Of a stretch of 64,000 nt of DNA, positions 37,191-45,811 are shown one piece after another. How positions within the stretch are numbered: the stretch's first letter is position 1; the number at the start of each line of letters is the position of its first letter. Made by a program: the position numbers and the translations under genes. The DNA comes from Pseudomonas rhodesiae (GTDB lineage: Bacteria; Pseudomonadota; Gammaproteobacteria; Pseudomonadales; Pseudomonadaceae), in the NCBI RefSeq assembly GCF_007858255.1, contig NZ_VFEU01000008.1:124001-188000 (forward strand). The letters run 5' to 3'. The notes beneath the pieces were generated by a model. That model was given only the letters and a program-made list of their open reading frames with translations. It did not search any database and was not told the origin of the DNA.

Positions 37191-37552
37191 TGGGTCCGTG
37201 ATCTGTCAGGGAAATACCTTCAATTACCCCCATCCGGGGAACATCATTCCGTCACACCGGTCGGTTACATAAGTAGCTGCACAACGCAGCGCGACGAACG
37301 CGTGCAAAAACGCGACATTTTTAGTTGATCTATAGCCCCTCACGCCCTAAAGTTCGCGCCGAACGTCCATGCTGGAAACGATCCATCCGGCTCAAGTACT
37401 GACGACGAGACAGCAAGGCCAAGGGCAGCTTATCCCATGGCCTTTTTGCTTTCGGCGACATGCCTTGGGAAGTAGGCGAACCAAAGTGGGGATACGGAGG
37501 ACGTTCAGTTGTACCCATTGATCAATACAGTTTGCCCTTAGGAGTTCCCAGC
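37191..37552 (+). promoter_or_regulatory. Long leader region upstream of speC
   Basis: This 362-bp stretch has no confident gene. Near its 5' end is a possible -10 box (TATAGC, ~37331). In the middle lies a terminator-like hairpin (listed separately). Open frames cross it: one of 50 codons (37369-37521, Arg-rich near its end) and a 31-codon in-frame extension of speC from ATG 37460, but neither has a visible ribosome-binding site. The layout would suit attenuation control of speC; this is inference. Confidence 0.35.
37417..37447 (+). terminator. Terminator-like hairpin in the speC leader
   Basis: GGCCAAGGG pairs with CCCATGGCC (one A-A mismatch) over an 8-base loop and is followed directly by TTTTTGCTTT. 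It could end the osmoprotectant operon or act as an attenuator for speC. Confidence 0.6.
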
Positions 37553-38716
37553 ATGTCGATCAACGTCGAAGATTATTTCGCGCGCGCCACTTTTGACAAA
37601 ATGAAGGCGTTCGCCGACAAGCAAGAAACCCCATTCGTGGTGATCGACACCGCGATGATCAGCCAGGCCTACGATGACCTGCGCGCCGGTTTCGAATTCG
37701 CCAAGGTTTATTACGCGGTCAAGGCCAACCCGGCCGTCGAGATCATCGACCTGTTGAAAGACAAAGGTTCGAGCTTCGACATCGCCTCGATCTACGAGCT
37801 GGACAAGGTCATGGACCGTGGCGTCAGCGCCGACCGCATCAGCTACGGCAACACCATCAAGAAATCCAAGGACATACGCTACTTCTACGAGAAGGGCGTG
37901 CGTCTGTTCTCCACCGACTCCGAAGCCGACCTGCGCAATATCGCCAAGGCCGCGCCGGGCTCGAAAGTGTATGTGCGCATTCTCACCGAAGGCTCCACCA
38001 CCGCTGACTGGCCGCTTTCGCGCAAATTCGGCTGCCAGACCGACATGGCCATGGACCTGCTGATCCTGGCCCGTGACCTGGGCCTGGTGCCGTACGGCAT
38101 CTCGTTCCACGTCGGCTCGCAACAGCGCGATATCAGCGTGTGGGACGCGGCTATCGCCAAGGTCAAAGTGATCTTCGAGCGCCTGAAAGAAGAAGACGGC
38201 ATCCACCTCAAGCTGATCAACATGGGCGGCGGCTTCCCGGCCAACTACATCACCCGCACCAACAGCCTGGAAACCTATGCCGAGGAAATCATCCGCTTCC
38301 TCAAGGAAGACTTCGGCGACGATCTGCCGGAAATCATCCTGGAGCCCGGCCGTTCGTTGATCGCCAACGCTGGCATTCTGGTCAGCGAAGTGGTGTTGGT
38401 GGCGCGTAAATCCCGCACCGCCGTCGAGCGTTGGGTGTACACGGATGTGGGCAAGTTCTCCGGCCTGATCGAAACCATGGACGAGTCCATCAAGTTTCCG
38501 ATCTGGACCGAGAAGAAAGGCGAGATGGAAGAAGTGGTCATCGCTGGCCCGACCTGCGACAGCGCCGACATCATGTACGAAAACTACAAGTACGGCCTGC
38601 CGCTGAACCTGGCGATCGGTGATCGTTTGTACTGGTTGTCCACCGGTGCGTACACCACCAGCTACAGCGCGGTTGAGTTCAATGGGTTTCCGCCATTGAA
38701 GTCCTACTACGTCTAA
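37553..38716 (+). CDS. speC: Ornithine decarboxylase (type III PLP fold)
   Basis: Converts ornithine to putrescine, the entry to polyamine synthesis, in the cytoplasm. The 387 aa protein is of the eukaryote-like alanine-racemase fold, not the large E. coli type. The PLP lysine is Lys57 in YYAVKANP. HVGSQQRD, the glycine-rich GGGFP and EPGR motifs, and the active-site Cys335 in GPTCDSADIM are all present. Some relatives also decarboxylate lysine. I chose the ATG at 37553, with TTAGGAG nine nt upstream. It matches speC (PA4519) in P. aeruginosa by position and size. Confidence 0.93.
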   Translation: MSINVEDYFARATFDKMKAFADKQETPFVVIDTAMISQAYDDLRAGFEFAKVYYAVKANPAVEIIDLLKDKGSSFDIASIYELDKVMDRGVSADRISYGNTIKKSKDIRYFYEKGVRLFSTDSEADLRNIAKAAPGSKVYVRILTEGSTTADWPLSRKFGCQTDMAMDLLILARDLGLVPYGISFHVGSQQRDISVWDAAIAKVKVIFERLKEEDGIHLKLINMGGGFPANYITRTNSLETYAEEIIRFLKEDFGDDLPEIILEPGRSLIANAGILVSEVVLVARKSRTAVERWVYTDVGKFSGLIETMDESIKFPIWTEKKGEMEEVVIAGPTCDSADIMYENYKYGLPLNLAIGDRLYWLSTGAYTTSYSAVEFNGFPPLKSYYV

Positions 38717-38725
38717 GCCGTGCTT

Positions 38726-38758
38726 CCTATAGGAGCGAGCGGTTCGCCCCTATAGGGT
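38726..38758. terminator. Terminator after speC, overlapping the Sel1 gene end
   Basis: CCTATAGGAGCGA pairs with TCGCCCCTATAGG (one mismatch), followed by GTTTCC. It overlaps the last bases of the convergent gene. Confidence 0.65.
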
Positions 38759-39505
38759 TTCCAACTGTTGGGCTCGTTGTTGATAAGCCTGCGCCATCGC
38801 CCGGATCCTCGGTTCATCCGCCGCCGCCAGCGCGGTGTGGGCCACCCGCAGAAACTTCAGATTCCCGCCCGCCAGCGCTTTGCGCAGCCATGCCAACGCC
38901 GCTTCGATCTGGCCATTACCCGCCAGCACCGCCGCATAACTGAATTGCCCGCGAAAATCCCCGCCCTCGGCTGAACGGCGATACCACTGCTGCGCGGCTT
39001 CCAGATCCCGTGGGCAGCACTGTCCTTCCTCCAGATACCGCCCGAGCAAGTTCATCGACTTGGCATGACCCCGCTCGGCCGCTTGGCGATAGCACGCCAA
39101 TGCCTGGGCTTGATCTTGTGCAACACCACACCCGGTGGCCAGCAGGTTGGCGTAGTTGTACAACCCCCAGTCCAAGCCCGCCTCGGCGGCCTGGCGATAT
39201 TCCCGCGCGGCCGCCGCTTCGTCGACGGCGCAGCCCCAACCGTGTTCCAGGCAACGCCCGAGCATATTGCGCGCCATCAACTGCCCGCCTTGTGCCGCAA
39301 TGCGAAACCACCGCAGCGCCAGCGCTTGATCGCGTTCGATACCGCGCCCGTCCAGCAGAATCTGCCCCAGCAACGCCTGGGCATCCACCAGCCCTTCCTT
39401 CGCCGCGACCAGAATCGCCTGGGCGGCGCGCACCGGGGAGTCGTCAAGCATGCTCTGCAATTGCTCGACCGTGAGCACCTCTTGGCGACGCAACAAAAAG
39501 CTCAT
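38750..39505 (-). CDS. Sel1-repeat (TPR-like) protein linked to piuC
   Basis: A 251 aa cytoplasmic protein without signal peptide, made of about five Sel1-like repeats. Repeats such as GLVDAQALLGQILLDGRGIERDQALALRWFRIAA and GHAKSMNLLGRYLEEGQCCPRDLEAAQQWYRRSA (each read as helix A then helix B) recur every ~36 residues. Such solenoids bind other proteins. The ATG at 39505 follows the piuC stop by one base, so the two form an operon, as in P. aeruginosa where the neighbour is similarly annotated. Its function in iron uptake is unknown. Confidence 0.85.
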   Translation of the reverse strand: MSFLLRRQEVLTVEQLQSMLDDSPVRAAQAILVAAKEGLVDAQALLGQILLDGRGIERDQALALRWFRIAAQGGQLMARNMLGRCLEHGWGCAVDEAAAAREYRQAAEAGLDWGLYNYANLLATGCGVAQDQAQALACYRQAAERGHAKSMNLLGRYLEEGQCCPRDLEAAQQWYRRSAEGGDFRGQFSYAAVLAGNGQIEAALAWLRKALAGGNLKFLRVAHTALAAADEPRIRAMAQAYQQRAQQLETL

Positions 39506-39506
39506 A

Positions 39507-40187
39507 TCAAACCTCAACCCAGCGACGTAGCAGGTTGTGATAAGTGCCGGTGAGCTGGATGAGCGCCGGGTGATCGGGCACATCCCGGGTCAACTGCTGG
39601 ATCGCACCGTCCATCTCGAACAGCAATGTGCGCTGGCTGTCTTCGCGCACCAGGCTCTGGGTCCAGAAGAATGAGGCGTAACGCGCCCCCCGGGTCACCG
39701 GGTTGACTTTGTGCAGGCTGGACCCGGGGTACAGCACCATATCGCCGGCCGGCAACTTGACCCGCTGCAGGCCGAAAGTGTCCTGGATCTCCAGTTCGCC
39801 GCCGTCGTAGTCATCCGGGTCGCTGAAAAACAATGTGGACGACAAATCGGTGCGCACCCGCTCAGGGCTGCCCTTGGGTTGGCGCACGGCGTTATCGATA
39901 TGAAAGTCGAAACTGCCACCGGCGGTGTAGCAGTTAAGCAGCGGCGGGAACACTTTGTGCGGTAACGCCGCCGACATGAACAGCGGGTTTTGCCACAGGC
40001 GTTCGAGCATCGCCGTGCCGATTTCCTTGGCCAAGGGGTGGCCTTCGGGCAATTGCAGGTTGTGTTTGGCTTTGGCCGATTGGTGCCCGGCGGTAATTTT
40101 ACCGTCGGCCCAATCGGCGTTTTCCAAGGCCTGGCGGATGCGCTGCACCTCCTCTCGGGAGAACAGGCCGGGAATGTGCAGCAGCAT
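39507..40187 (-). CDS. piuC: PKHD-type Fe(II)/2-oxoglutarate dioxygenase PiuC
   Basis: A hydroxylase-family protein encoded beside the siderophore receptor PiuA and conserved with it. The 226 aa product has the iron-binding facial triad His96, Asp98 (FHIDNAV) and His159 (SSLHKVNP), plus a 2-oxoglutarate-binding Arg in VTRGARY. Its substrate is not established. The ATG at 40187 gives [19 protein letters not shown]; the open frame runs to 40319 but without homology. Loss of piuA/piuC function in P. aeruginosa is linked to resistance to siderophore-conjugated beta-lactams. Confidence 0.93.
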   Translation of the reverse strand: MLLHIPGLFSREEVQRIRQALENADWADGKITAGHQSAKAKHNLQLPEGHPLAKEIGTAMLERLWQNPLFMSAALPHKVFPPLLNCYTAGGSFDFHIDNAVRQPKGSPERVRTDLSSTLFFSDPDDYDGGELEIQDTFGLQRVKLPAGDMVLYPGSSLHKVNPVTRGARYASFFWTQSLVREDSQRTLLFEMDGAIQQLTRDVPDHPALIQLTGTYHNLLRRWVEV

Positions 40188-40216
40188 GGGGCAGTACCTG
40201 GGTGCGGAGGGACGCC

Positions 40217-40235
40217 AATGGTATTGATTCTTATC
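40217..40235. promoter_or_regulatory. Candidate Fur box in the piuC/piuA divergent region
   Basis: AATGGTATTGATTCTTATC matches the 19-bp Fur consensus at 11 of 19 positions by hand alignment, with the right half (ATT-TTATC) best. It lies 30 bp upstream of piuC. A second site nearer piuA was not convincing. Confidence 0.35.
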
Positions 40236-40392
40236 CACGCTGTAAAACCCAAGGACGGATGAGATCGTAAAAACCGTAAGCAAAAAGTGTAAAGAATGTA
40301 AATTCAGTGCAATTAGCAATGTATCGCAATTGATAGAAAGTCGTGTTCACCCTATATTCCGCCGCCTCACATCCTTGGGGAAAGGACACGTC

Positions 40393-42693
40393 ATGTCGCG
40401 CACTTCAACAAAAACCTCCGCCGGTTCACCACGCATGTTGGCCTCGGCCATCGGCGTCGCTCTGAGCGCCAGCTCTGCCGCCCACTTGGCGCAAGCGGCT
40501 GAAGACACGGAACAAAAAGGCGGGCGCAATAGCATCTCTCTGGGCGCCACCAGCATTACCGGCCAGGAACAGGACGACACCTCTTACCAAGTGGAAAAAG
40601 CTGCCTCGCAGAAATACACCGCACCGCTGGTGGACACACCGCGCTCGGTCACTGTGGTGCCGCAACAAGTACTCAAGGACACCGCCGCTACCTCGTTGCA
40701 GGATGCGCTGCGCACCGTACCGGGTATCACCTTCGGTGCCGGTGAAGGCGGTAACCCTCAGGGTGACCGTCCGTTTATCCGCGGTTTCGATGCCCAAGGC
40801 GACACCTACCTGGACGGCGTGCGCGACACCGGCGGCCAGAGCCGTGAGATTTTCGACATCGAATCCATCGAAGTCAGCAAAGGCCCGAACTCCTCCTTCG
40901 GCGGGCGCGGCTCGGCCGGTGGCAGCCTCAACCTGGTGAGCAAGACCCCACAGGCACGGGACTTCACCAACGGCGGCTTCACCTACGGTTCCGACCAGAC
41001 CCGCCGCTACGTGCTCGACGTGAACCGCCAGTTCCTCGACGACAGCGCCGCATTCCGCCTGAACTTGATGAGCCACGAGCAGAACGTGGCCGGGCGCGAT
41101 GCCGTGAACTACGACCGCTGGGGCGTTGCGCCTTCGCTGACCTTCGGCCTGGGCACCCCCACCCGCGTCAACCTCAGCTACTACCATCTGGAAAGCGACG
41201 ACCTGCCAGACTCGGGGATTCCCTACGGCTACGGTTCGGCCACCGCCACCGCCCACGTCCACGACAAACCCAACGACGGCGGCGACAGCGATAACTTCTA
41301 CGGCCTCAAAGGCCGCGATTTCCGCAAGACCCGCGCCGACATCAGTACGTTCTCCATCGAGCACGATCTGAACGACAACATGACCCTGAAAAACACCCTG
41401 CGCCACGGCAGCACTGGCCAGGACTACGTACTGACCCAGCCGGACGACAGCAAACTCAACGTGAACAAATTCGGCACCGTGTGGCGCCGTGCCAACTCGC
41501 GGGTGTCCACCACCACCACGACCACCAACCAGACCGACCTGTTCGGCAGTTTCCAGGCCCTGGGCTTCAAGAACACCTACTCCACCGGCCTGGAATTCAC
41601 CGGCGAAGAAACCCGCGTCAGCAGCTACACCGTCAGCCCGAACGCCAACCCGATCTGCACCGTGGCCAAAGGCGGCCTGGGCGGCCAATGCACGTCGCTG
41701 AGCAACCCGAACCCGGACGACGCCTGGACTGGCTCCGTCGCCCGCAACTACAACGGCACCAACACCAAAGCCACCAGCCGCGCCGCGTACGTGTTCGACA
41801 CCATCGAACTGGACCCGAAATGGCTGCTTAACGTCGGCCTGCGCTACGACACTTTCGACACCGAAGCCAATACCAACGCAGTGCCTACAGCGACGGTCAA
41901 AGCACGCAGCAAAATCAAGGACGACAGCCAGTTCTTCAACTGGCAGGCCGGCCTGGTCTGGAAGCCTCTGGAAAACGGCAGCATCTATGCCTCCTACGCC
42001 ACCTCGGCCACCCCGCCAGGCGGCCTGGTCGGCGAAGGTTCGGACGGCAACCCGCTGTCCGCCGGCGCCGCCACCAGCGATCTGCAACCGGAAGAAACCG
42101 TCAACTATGAGCTGGGCACCAAGTGGGACCTGTTCCACGACCGCCTCTCGCTGACCGCCGCCGTGTTCCGCACCGAGAAGAAAAACACCCGCATTCTGGT
42201 GGATGCCCTCACCTACCAGAACGCCGGCGAGTCTCGGGTCGATGGTCTGGAATTGTCCGCCAGCGGCAAAATCACCGAGCAATGGCAAGTGTTCGCCGGC
42301 TACAGCTACCTGGACAGCGAACTGGTCAAGGCTGGCCGTAACGGTCGCAACGGGGTGATCAGCGCCGGTTCCAACGAAGGCAACCAGATGCCCAACACGC
42401 CGAAGAACACCTTCAGTCTGTGGACCACCTATGCCCTTACACCCAAGTTCACCGTTGGCGGCGGCGCGTTCTATGTCGACCAGGTTTACGGCGACGTGGG
42501 CAACACCGTGTATGTGCCGTCCTACACCCGCTACGACGCCATGGCCAGCTACAAGCTGACCAAGAACGTCGACCTGCAACTGAACGTGCAGAACCTGACC
42601 GATAAGGTCTACTACGACAAGGCATACTCCGCGCACTTCGCCAACCAGGCGGCCGGTCGCACGGCGCTGCTGACCACCAGCTTCCACTTCTAA
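40393..42693 (+). CDS. piuA: TonB-dependent siderophore receptor PiuA
   Basis: Outer-membrane receptor for catecholate-type siderophores; in P. aeruginosa PiuA also admits siderophore-drug conjugates such as cefiderocol. The 766 aa product has a long signal peptide ending AHLAQAA. A plug domain follows (TAPLVDTPRSVTVVPQQVLKDTAATSLQDALRTVPGITFG, then FIRGFDAQGDTYLDGVRD and SIEVSKGPNSSFGGRGSAGGSLNLVSK). The 22-strand barrel ends in TTSFHF with the C-terminal Phe. The ATG at 40393 has AAAGGA upstream. Confidence 0.94.
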   Translation: MSRTSTKTSAGSPRMLASAIGVALSASSAAHLAQAAEDTEQKGGRNSISLGATSITGQEQDDTSYQVEKAASQKYTAPLVDTPRSVTVVPQQVLKDTAATSLQDALRTVPGITFGAGEGGNPQGDRPFIRGFDAQGDTYLDGVRDTGGQSREIFDIESIEVSKGPNSSFGGRGSAGGSLNLVSKTPQARDFTNGGFTYGSDQTRRYVLDVNRQFLDDSAAFRLNLMSHEQNVAGRDAVNYDRWGVAPSLTFGLGTPTRVNLSYYHLESDDLPDSGIPYGYGSATATAHVHDKPNDGGDSDNFYGLKGRDFRKTRADISTFSIEHDLNDNMTLKNTLRHGSTGQDYVLTQPDDSKLNVNKFGTVWRRANSRVSTTTTTTNQTDLFGSFQALGFKNTYSTGLEFTGEETRVSSYTVSPNANPICTVAKGGLGGQCTSLSNPNPDDAWTGSVARNYNGTNTKATSRAAYVFDTIELDPKWLLNVGLRYDTFDTEANTNAVPTATVKARSKIKDDSQFFNWQAGLVWKPLENGSIYASYATSATPPGGLVGEGSDGNPLSAGAATSDLQPEETVNYELGTKWDLFHDRLSLTAAVFRTEKKNTRILVDALTYQNAGESRVDGLELSASGKITEQWQVFAGYSYLDSELVKAGRNGRNGVISAGSNEGNQMPNTPKNTFSLWTTYALTPKFTVGGGAFYVDQVYGDVGNTVYVPSYTRYDAMASYKLTKNVDLQLNVQNLTDKVYYDKAYSAHFANQAAGRTALLTTSFHF

Positions 42694-42706
42694 ACGCTGG
42701 CCACCG

Positions 42707-42737
42707 AGCCCCACGCATCGAATGCGTGGGGCTTTTG
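42707..42737 (+). terminator. Intrinsic terminator after piuA
   Basis: AGCCCCACGCAT pairs perfectly with ATGCGTGGGGCT over a 3-base loop and is followed by TTTT. This separates piuA from piuB unless read-through occurs. Confidence 0.88.
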
Positions 42738-42821
42738 CGTGTTAAACAACAAAGTTTCTCGACAACCCACGGCATAATGCGCGCCGTGGCATTTATATCC
42801 CGATGAGCGAGGCGGTCCGAC

Positions 42822-45347
42822 GTGTTGAAGAAAACCCTGTTTCAGTTGCACTGGTTTTTCGGCATTACTGCCGGGCTGGTGCTGGCCTTGATGGGGATCA
42901 CCGGTGCGGCGGTGTCGTTCCAGGATGAAATACTGCGGACCCTCAACCCCAGCGTCCTGCATGTGGAAAAACGCGAAGCCGGGGTGCTGCCACCGGCCGA
43001 ACTGGTGCGCAAGCTCGAAGCCGCCGAAGGCAAAACCGTGGCGATGCTGTGGGTGGAACGTGACAGCGGCAATGCCGCGCGCGTGGCCTTTACCCCGCCA
43101 CCGGGTGAGCGACGTGGCCAGATGCGCTACTTCGATCCGTACACCGGCGAGTACCTGGGCGACGCCGTGGGCCAGGATGTGTTCGGTTTTGTCCTGCAAC
43201 TGCACCGCTTCCTCGCCATCGGCGAAACCGGCCGGCAGATCACCGGCGCCTGCACCCTGATCCTGGTGTTTTTCTGCCTCTCCGGCCTGTACCTGCGCTG
43301 GCCGCGCCAAGTGGCGAGCTGGCGCGCCTGGCTGACCCTGGACTGGCGCAAAAAGGGCCGCAGCTTTAACTGGGACCTGCACTCGGTGTTCGGCACATGG
43401 TGCCTGCTGCTGTACCTGCTGGCGGCACTCACCGGGTTGTCCTGGTCCTACGATTGGTACAGCCGAGGGCTGACCCAACTGTTGTCCGATGCCCCGCAGA
43501 ACGAACGGGTACGCACGCGCGGCCCAGCGCCGGCAGGCCCTGCACCGGTGGCCAACTACGACGCGATCTGGAGCAGCCTCTACAGCAACGCCGGCCCGGA
43601 CCTGAGCGCCTACAACATCCGCATGCCAGGCGCTGCCGGGCAACCGGCCACCGTGTATTACCTGCTGAGCGACTCGCCCCATGACCGCGCGCTCAACCAG
43701 ATCAACCTGGACCCGGCCACCGGCGAGGTCAAATCCCACGATCGCTACGCCGACAAGAGCCTCAAGGCTCAGTTACTGACCAGCATTTATGCCCTGCACA
43801 CCGGCAGCTACTTCGGCTTGATCGGGCGGATCGTGTTGACCGTCAGTTCGCTGTTGATGCCGTTGTTCTTTATCACCGGCTGGTTGCTGTACCTGGATCG
43901 CCGTCGCAAAAAACGCCAAGTGCGCGACGCCCGTCAGCGCCTCGGCACCAACCTCAGCGACGCGCCGGCGTGGCTGATCGGCTTTGCCAGCCAGAGCGGT
44001 TTCGCCGAGCAACTGGCCTGGCAGACCGCCGGGCAATTGCAGGCCGCCGGCCTGCCGGTGAAGGTGCAGGCGCTGGGCAGCGTCAATGCACAGGACCTGC
44101 GCCAAGCGCACAACGCGCTGTTCGTGGTCAGCACCTTCGGCGACGGCGAAGCCCCCGACAGCGCCCGTGGTTTCGAGCGCGGCGTGCTCGGCCAGGCTCT
44201 GTCGCTCAACGGTTTGAACTACGCGGTGCTGGCCCTCGGGGATCGTCAGTACCCGCACTTTTGCGGCTTCGCCCGGCGCCTGCATTTCTGGCTGACCAAC
44301 CAGGGCGGCACGGCGCTGTTCGCCCCGGTGGAAGTGGACAGCGGCGATACCCAAGCCCTACTGCACTGGCAGCAACAATTGGGCGAACTGACCGGCCACG
44401 CCCCCGCCGCCGCCTGGCCCAGCGCCCAGTACGAGCACTGGACACTGAGCCAGCGCACCCTGCTCAACCCCGGCAGCGCAGGCGAAGGCGTGTACCTGCT
44501 GGGCCTCACGTCGACGTCGCCGCAGCATTGGGACGCTGGCGACCTAGTGGAAATCCTGCCGCGTAATCCCGCGTCGGCAGTCGAGCACTTTCTGGCGGGC
44601 CTGGGCCTGCAAGGCAGCGACGGCGTACTCATCGAAGGGCTGGCACAGACGCTCGATCAGGCCCTGACCACTCGCCAATTGCCGGACAACCGCGCGCATC
44701 TGGTCGGCCTGCACGCCCAAGCGCTGGTGGATGCTCTGGTGCCGCTGAGCATGCGCGAATACTCCATCGCCTCGCTTGCCAGCGACGGCGTGTTGCAACT
44801 GATCGTGCGCCAGGAACGCCACGCCGACGGCCGCCTGGGCCTGGGCTCGGGTTGGCTCACCGAACACGCGGCTCTCGGCGGCGCGATCAGCCTGCGTCTG
44901 CGGCGCAACAGCGGCTTCCACCTGCCGGACGCGCCGGTGCCGCTGATCCTGTTGGGCAACGGCACCGGCCTGGCCGGCCTGCGCAGCTTGCTGAAAGCGC
45001 GCATTGCCGAAGGCCAGCAACGTAACTGGTTGCTGTTCGGCGAACGCAATATCGCCCACGACTACCTGTGCCAAGACGAGCTGCAAGGCTGGCTCGCCAG
45101 CGGCGACCTAGCACTGTTGGACCTGGCGTTCTCCCGCGATCAGGCGGAGAAGATCTACGTGCAGGATCGCCTGCGCGAATCGGCCGACGTGCTACGTAGA
45201 TGGCTGGCCGACGGCGCGGCGATCTATGTGTGCGGGAGCTTGCAGGGCATGGCTGCCGGGGTGGATCAGGCGCTACTGGATATCCTCGGCCGCGAGGCGG
45301 TGGAGCGCTTGATCGAACAAGGCCGCTATCGCCGCGACGTGTACTGA
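42822..45347 (+). CDS. piuB: Inner-membrane iron-siderophore reductase: PepSY domain fused to a flavodoxin/NADPH-reductase
   Basis: An 841 aa fusion that would carry electrons from NADPH through FAD and FMN to haem or metal at the membrane, reducing imported ferric siderophores. Residues ~1-370 are a PepSY-associated membrane unit with four helices and conserved His ([26 protein letters not shown]). A flavodoxin domain is seen at about 385-525 ([32 protein letters not shown]). The rest is a CysJ-like FAD/NADPH module ([34 protein letters not shown]). The start is GTG at 42822. Position next to piuA suggests Fur control. Confidence 0.88.
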   Translation: MLKKTLFQLHWFFGITAGLVLALMGITGAAVSFQDEILRTLNPSVLHVEKREAGVLPPAELVRKLEAAEGKTVAMLWVERDSGNAARVAFTPPPGERRGQMRYFDPYTGEYLGDAVGQDVFGFVLQLHRFLAIGETGRQITGACTLILVFFCLSGLYLRWPRQVASWRAWLTLDWRKKGRSFNWDLHSVFGTWCLLLYLLAALTGLSWSYDWYSRGLTQLLSDAPQNERVRTRGPAPAGPAPVANYDAIWSSLYSNAGPDLSAYNIRMPGAAGQPATVYYLLSDSPHDRALNQINLDPATGEVKSHDRYADKSLKAQLLTSIYALHTGSYFGLIGRIVLTVSSLLMPLFFITGWLLYLDRRRKKRQVRDARQRLGTNLSDAPAWLIGFASQSGFAEQLAWQTAGQLQAAGLPVKVQALGSVNAQDLRQAHNALFVVSTFGDGEAPDSARGFERGVLGQALSLNGLNYAVLALGDRQYPHFCGFARRLHFWLTNQGGTALFAPVEVDSGDTQALLHWQQQLGELTGHAPAAAWPSAQYEHWTLSQRTLLNPGSAGEGVYLLGLTSTSPQHWDAGDLVEILPRNPASAVEHFLAGLGLQGSDGVLIEGLAQTLDQALTTRQLPDNRAHLVGLHAQALVDALVPLSMREYSIASLASDGVLQLIVRQERHADGRLGLGSGWLTEHAALGGAISLRLRRNSGFHLPDAPVPLILLGNGTGLAGLRSLLKARIAEGQQRNWLLFGERNIAHDYLCQDELQGWLASGDLALLDLAFSRDQAEKIYVQDRLRESADVLRRWLADGAAIYVCGSLQGMAAGVDQALLDILGREAVERLIEQGRYRRDVY

Positions 45348-45466
45348 GGTCACTCACTGTGGCAGGGGGCTTGCCCCCGATAGCGGTGGATCAGTCGCCT
45401 GATAAATAACTGTCACACCGTCATCGGGGGCAAGCCCCCTCCCACATTGGGATTGCATTTCAAGTC

Positions 45467-45548
45467 AGTGTTCTGTGCCGGTGGCGCTTTTTCGAACACC
45501 ACTTCAGGCCCAAAGGTTTTATCAAGCGGATTGGGCCCAAAGCTGCCG
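45467..45548 (-). pseudogene. Partial copy of phoD 3' region, unit 1
   Basis: These 82 bases match the coding segment 45938-46019 of phoD with very few differences and would encode GSFGPN-LDKTFGPEVVFEKAPPAQNT. The phoD sequence on both sides has been lost: about 120 bp towards the stop codon and about 50 bp on the other side, after which the 12-bp segment matching 46071-46082 follows. Confidence 0.85.
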
Positions 45549-45670
45549 CCGCGCGATCCACTGTGGGAGGGGGCTTGCCCCCGATAGCGGTGGTGAAGTC
45601 GTCTGATAAATGACTGTCACACCGTCATCGGGGGCAAGCCCCCTCCCACATTGGGATCGCATTTCAAGTC

Positions 45671-45752
45671 AGTGTTCTGTGCCGGTGGCGCTTTTTCGAA
45701 CACCACTTCAGGCCCAAAGGTCTTATCCAGCAGATTGGGCCCAAAGCTGCCG
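45671..45752 (-). pseudogene. Partial copy of phoD 3' region, unit 2
   Basis: Same 82-bp segment with the same two deletion end points as unit 1, so the deletions came before the tandem duplication. It carries a few private changes (for example GGTCTTATCCAGCAG in place of GGTTTTATCCAGCGG). Confidence 0.85.
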
Positions 45753-45811
45753 CCGCGCGATCCACTGTGGGAGGGGGCTTGCCCCCTCCCACAGTGGGAC
45801 TGCATTTCAAG

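Larger units (their letters stand above)
45356..45800. repeat. 204-bp tandem direct repeats mixing REP pairs with phoD 3' fragments
   Basis: Two complete units (45356-45559 and 45560-45763) and a truncated third (from 45764) are seen. Each unit is a REP doublet, a GCATTTCAAGTC linker, 82 bp copied from phoD and a 12-bp GCCGCGCGATCC segment also from phoD. The 464 bp between piuB and phoD contain nothing else. Confidence 0.9.

Noticed and set aside
37369..37521. A 50-codon leader peptide upstream of speC
   Set aside because: No ribosome-binding site and no clear similarity to the E. coli SpeFL peptide; mentioned only as a possibility within the leader finding.
37460..37552. A 31-residue N-terminal extension of ornithine decarboxylase
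   Set aside because: No ribosome-binding site precedes ATG 37460, while ATG 37553 has a good one and gives the family-typical N-terminus and length.
40310..40335. A second Fur box directly upstream of piuA
   Set aside because: The AATT-rich inverted sequence matches the Fur consensus at too few positions by hand alignment.
40426..42714. A 762-codon open frame antisense to piuA
   Set aside because: It mirrors the codon pattern of a GC-rich receptor gene on the other strand, has no recognisable domain and no ribosome-binding site. Similar long antisense frames over prfC, dppA2, dppA4 and phoD were rejected for the same reason.
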